Assembly: GCA_024225635.1 (NCBI GenBank)
Contig: JAAEMK010000320.1
Location: 1 to 35,111 of the forward strand
Origin: Desulfobacteraceae bacterium
GTDB lineage: Bacteria > Desulfobacterota > Desulfobacteria > Desulfobacterales > Desulfobacteraceae
Direction: 5' to 3'
DNA: 35,111 bases
Under the pieces are notes generated by a model. The model saw only the letters and a list, made by a program, of their open reading frames with translations, did not search any database and was not told the origin of the DNA. Both the position numbers and the translations under genes were made by a program. This document shows positions 33,708 through 35,111 of the stretch, one piece after another; the first letter of the stretch is position 1; each line of letters begins with the position of its first letter.

Positions 33708-34556
33708 CGAGTACAAACGTTTATAGCCAACACTCTGTTTCACGTAATTGCCGGGGGAAATGCCAAAGCGCGTGCAAAACTTCCGGGTCAAATGGCTCTG
33801 GTCGGAAAACCCGGCGGCAAGGGCGGCCTGGGAAATGGATTCGCCCTGGCTTAAAAGTGTCCTGGCATGTTCCAGCCGCAGCTGGATCAGGAAGGCATGG
33901 GGGGATAGGCCGGTTTCTTTCTTGAAAATCCGGATGATGTGAAACTCGGTGAGGTTGACAAGGCTTTTTAACGCATCCAGGCTCACCGGGGCTGAGAGGT
34001 TGGCCCGCATATAATCGATGATGGTGGCCACCCGGTGATCGCAGGAGGCATTGGATACCCATGCTGCGCGTCCTTCCCCGTATTTTACCACAAGTTCGGT
34101 CAGGGCTTCAGTGGCAAGGCATTGGAGTTCAAGCAGGTCCTTGCTGGCAAAGATGAGGGAGTGCAGTGTTGATAACCGCTCAAACAGTCCGGGGTCACAT
34201 AGGGTCCGGTCGGCAATAAAATGGGGGGACGGAGATCGTTTTCCCGCTCCCCTTGCAATGACCGATAGCAGGGAGTCGTCAATATAGAAGCTCTTCAGGT
34301 GACGGGTGTTTGGGGAACAGGGGGTGTTGGAATGGATCACCCCCGGCGCGATGATGCTGATGCTGCCCGTGTCAAGGATTTCGGTCTCGCCTTTGACTGC
34401 AAAGGATTCACCGCATCCCGTGTTCATCCAGATCACGTACCGGTCATGGAGATGGGCGGGAAAACCGAAACCGCTGGTGCAGGATAAGAGTTCCATCCCC
34501 TTTAAGAAGGAGGGGCTCTTATACCGGGTGCCGTTTGGGGCCAGATTCACGTCCAT
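33702..34556 (-). CDS. AraC-family transcriptional regulator
   Basis: This is a DNA-binding regulator of 284 residues from the ATG at 34556, with GGGAG 9 nt upstream; an upstream ATG at 34730 would add a tail that does not look like protein. The N-terminal half is a cupin-like sensor domain (GFPAHLHDRYVIWMNTGCGE, IIAPGVIHSNTP). The C-terminal 100 residues hold the double HTH (LDALKSLVNLTEFHIIRIFK, then ISQAALAAGFSDQSHLTRKF and GISPGNYV). It is followed 138 bp downstream by the transporter gene it probably controls. The effector is unknown. Confidence 0.92.
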   Translation of the reverse strand: MDVNLAPNGTRYKSPSFLKGMELLSCTSGFGFPAHLHDRYVIWMNTGCGESFAVKGETEILDTGSISIIAPGVIHSNTPCSPNTRHLKSFYIDDSLLSVIARGAGKRSPSPHFIADRTLCDPGLFERLSTLHSLIFASKDLLELQCLATEALTELVVKYGEGRAAWVSNASCDHRVATIIDYMRANLSAPVSLDALKSLVNLTEFHIIRIFKKETGLSPHAFLIQLRLEHARTLLSQGESISQAALAAGFSDQSHLTRKFCTRFGISPGNYVKQSVGYKRLYSN

Positions 34557-34629
34557 GGGCAAGGTCTCCCATAAAAAGTTGAAAAAAGTTTGGAGAAGTA
34601 TAGCGGAAAATGTTGGGGACGCCCATGAA

Positions 34630-34660
34630 ATTATAACATTCTCAATTGGAAATGTTGGCG
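34630..34660 (-). promoter_or_regulatory. Extended -10 promoter and palindrome of the araC-like gene
   Basis: On the minus strand TGTTATAAT (34638-34630) is a perfect extended -10 box; the -35 is weak (CCAACA). Over it lies a palindrome AACATT-N2-CAATTG-N2-AATGTT (34635-34656), in which 18 of 22 positions are symmetric. This would suit autorepression or control by another dimeric regulator. Confidence 0.5.
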
Positions 34661-34828
34661 CCGATCTATTTTCACGGGTGTCCCCCCTTTTCTCGTTTAA
34701 GTTTTGAGGGAAAACGCAAAAATGATCCAACGAACCAACAATGCCCGTAGAATAAGGCTTGCGTGCTTTTGAACCGGCCCTTGGGGAGAAGGGAGAAATA
34801 AAAAAATGCAGACTACTGAAGAAAACGT

Positions 34829-34857
34829 TTGACAGAAGTCAGGAAGTCATGTAGTTT
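34829..34857 (+). promoter_or_regulatory. rRNA operon promoter
   Basis: A perfect TTGACA (34829-34834) is followed after 17 bp by TAGTTT (34852-34857), with A-rich sequence upstream like an UP element. The start would be near 34864, about 134 nt before 16S. The -10 match is poor, so the exact box is uncertain. Confidence 0.55.
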
Positions 34858-34869
34858 CGCTGAGTCTTT

Positions 34870-34904
34870 GTGAGACGGGAGCTTCTCTCTCACGGAGATT
34901 TTTT
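34870..34904 (+). terminator. Terminator-like hairpin at the start of the rRNA leader
   Basis: GTGAGA (34870-34875) pairs with TCTCAC (34888-34893), with an inner GAG/CTC, followed by GGAGA and six Ts (34899-34904). It would form only a few bases after the predicted start. It may be an attenuator overridden by the antitermination complex, or simply leader structure. Confidence 0.4.
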
Positions 34905-34909
34905 GATTT

Positions 34910-34925
34910 TGATCTTTGAAAACTG
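34910..34925 (+). promoter_or_regulatory. boxA-like antitermination site in the rRNA leader
   Basis: TGATCTTTGAAAACTG resembles the rrn boxA (TGCTCTTTAACA) that recruits NusB/NusE, and lies about 75 nt before 16S as expected. Confidence 0.5.
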
Positions 34926-34952
34926 GTTAGTGACATATAAAGATGAAGCGTG

Positions 34953-34984
34953 TCTTTTGGGTGCTTTTGGAAGCACGTAAAAGA
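34953..34984 (+). other. Leader hairpin just before 16S rRNA
   Basis: GTGCTT-TTGG-AAGCAC is flanked by TCTTTT and AAAAGA, which also pair after a 2-by-2 internal loop. It ends about 13 nt before the 16S 5' end and may guide leader processing. Confidence 0.4.
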
Positions 34985-34997
34985 TATTCAAAGAATT

Positions 34998-35111
34998 TAA
35001 CTGGAGAGTTTGATTCTGGCTCAGAATGAACGCTGGCGGCGTGCTTAACACATGCAAGTCGAACGAGAAAGGGATTGCTTGCAATCCCGAGTAGAGTGGC
35101 GCACGGGTGAG
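34998..35111 (+). rRNA. rrs: 16S ribosomal RNA, 5' end (partial)
   Basis: The sequence contains AGAGTTTGATTCTGGCTCAG (from 35005), then the universally conserved GAACGCTGGCGGCGTGC and ACATGCAAGTCGA, and runs off the window edge. By alignment with E. coli numbering (AGAGTTTGAT at position 8), the mature 5' end is near 34998. The short variable helix GGGATTGCTTGCAATCCC after GTCGAACGAGAAA fits Desulfobacterota. Confidence 0.97.

Noticed and set aside
1-35111. CRISPR array, tRNA genes or an intact insertion sequence
   Set aside because: No regularly spaced long repeats, no cloverleaf candidate noticed by eye and no transposase frame; a tRNA scan could not be run.

Overview
The window comes from a sulfate-reducer-like member of the Desulfobacterota (Desulfobacterales is the best guess). 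The evidence is the 5' start of a 16S rRNA gene at the right edge, a selenocysteine-containing periplasmic formate dehydrogenase with FdhE, a large glycyl radical enzyme, and a sigma-54-type chemotaxis locus. GC content is moderately high. This taxonomic call rests on gene content and about 110 bases of 16S, not on a database search.

Layout, left to right. (1) Positions 1-4285, minus strand: fdhE, a possible small gene, fdnG (the Sec codon UGA splits it into two open frames) and the first three codons of an fdhB-like gene; a formate oxidation operon. (2) 4645-9980, minus strand: a SNF2-family helicase-like ATPase and, 5 bp downstream, a zinc-ribbon/HEAT-like protein, sharing a good sigma-70-type promoter; a broken zinc-ribbon mini-gene lies upstream. 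(3) 10367-13420, plus strand: a 1017-residue glycyl radical enzyme with an extra N-terminal domain that looks like SCP2 (sterol carrier protein 2), with no activase gene in view. (4) 13469-14884, minus strand: an aminopeptidase P-family protein. (5) 15069-16418, plus strand: an NtrC-type sigma-54 response regulator behind a possible leader peptide. (6) 16653-29248, plus strand: a chemotaxis-like operon starting at a near-consensus -24/-12 promoter and a 5' hairpin. Its order is a cytoplasmic MCP-like coiled-coil protein, a STAS protein, cheY, cheA, an MCP with a duplicated sensor, cheW, cheR, cheB, cheD and a REC-REC-HD-GYP protein; an intrinsic terminator lies about 200 bp beyond. (7) 29677-31683: a second MCP with a helical sensor. 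(8) 31762-34556, minus strand: an O-methyltransferase pseudogene, a DMT-family transporter and an AraC-family regulator. (9) 34829-35111, plus strand: an rrn promoter, leader and the start of 16S rRNA.

How the parts fit. The central 12.5 kb is a complete signalling array: two receptors, a scaffold, a kinase with its own CheY, the adaptation enzymes CheR/CheB/CheD, and a predicted c-di-GMP phosphodiesterase as an extra output. The sigma-54 activator just upstream is a natural candidate to switch it on, though this is inferred from position only. The most unusual items are the SCP2-glycyl radical enzyme fusion without an activase, and the SNF2/zinc-ribbon-HEAT pair. Several short open frames with good ribosome binding sites overlap or precede signalling genes and may be leader peptides.
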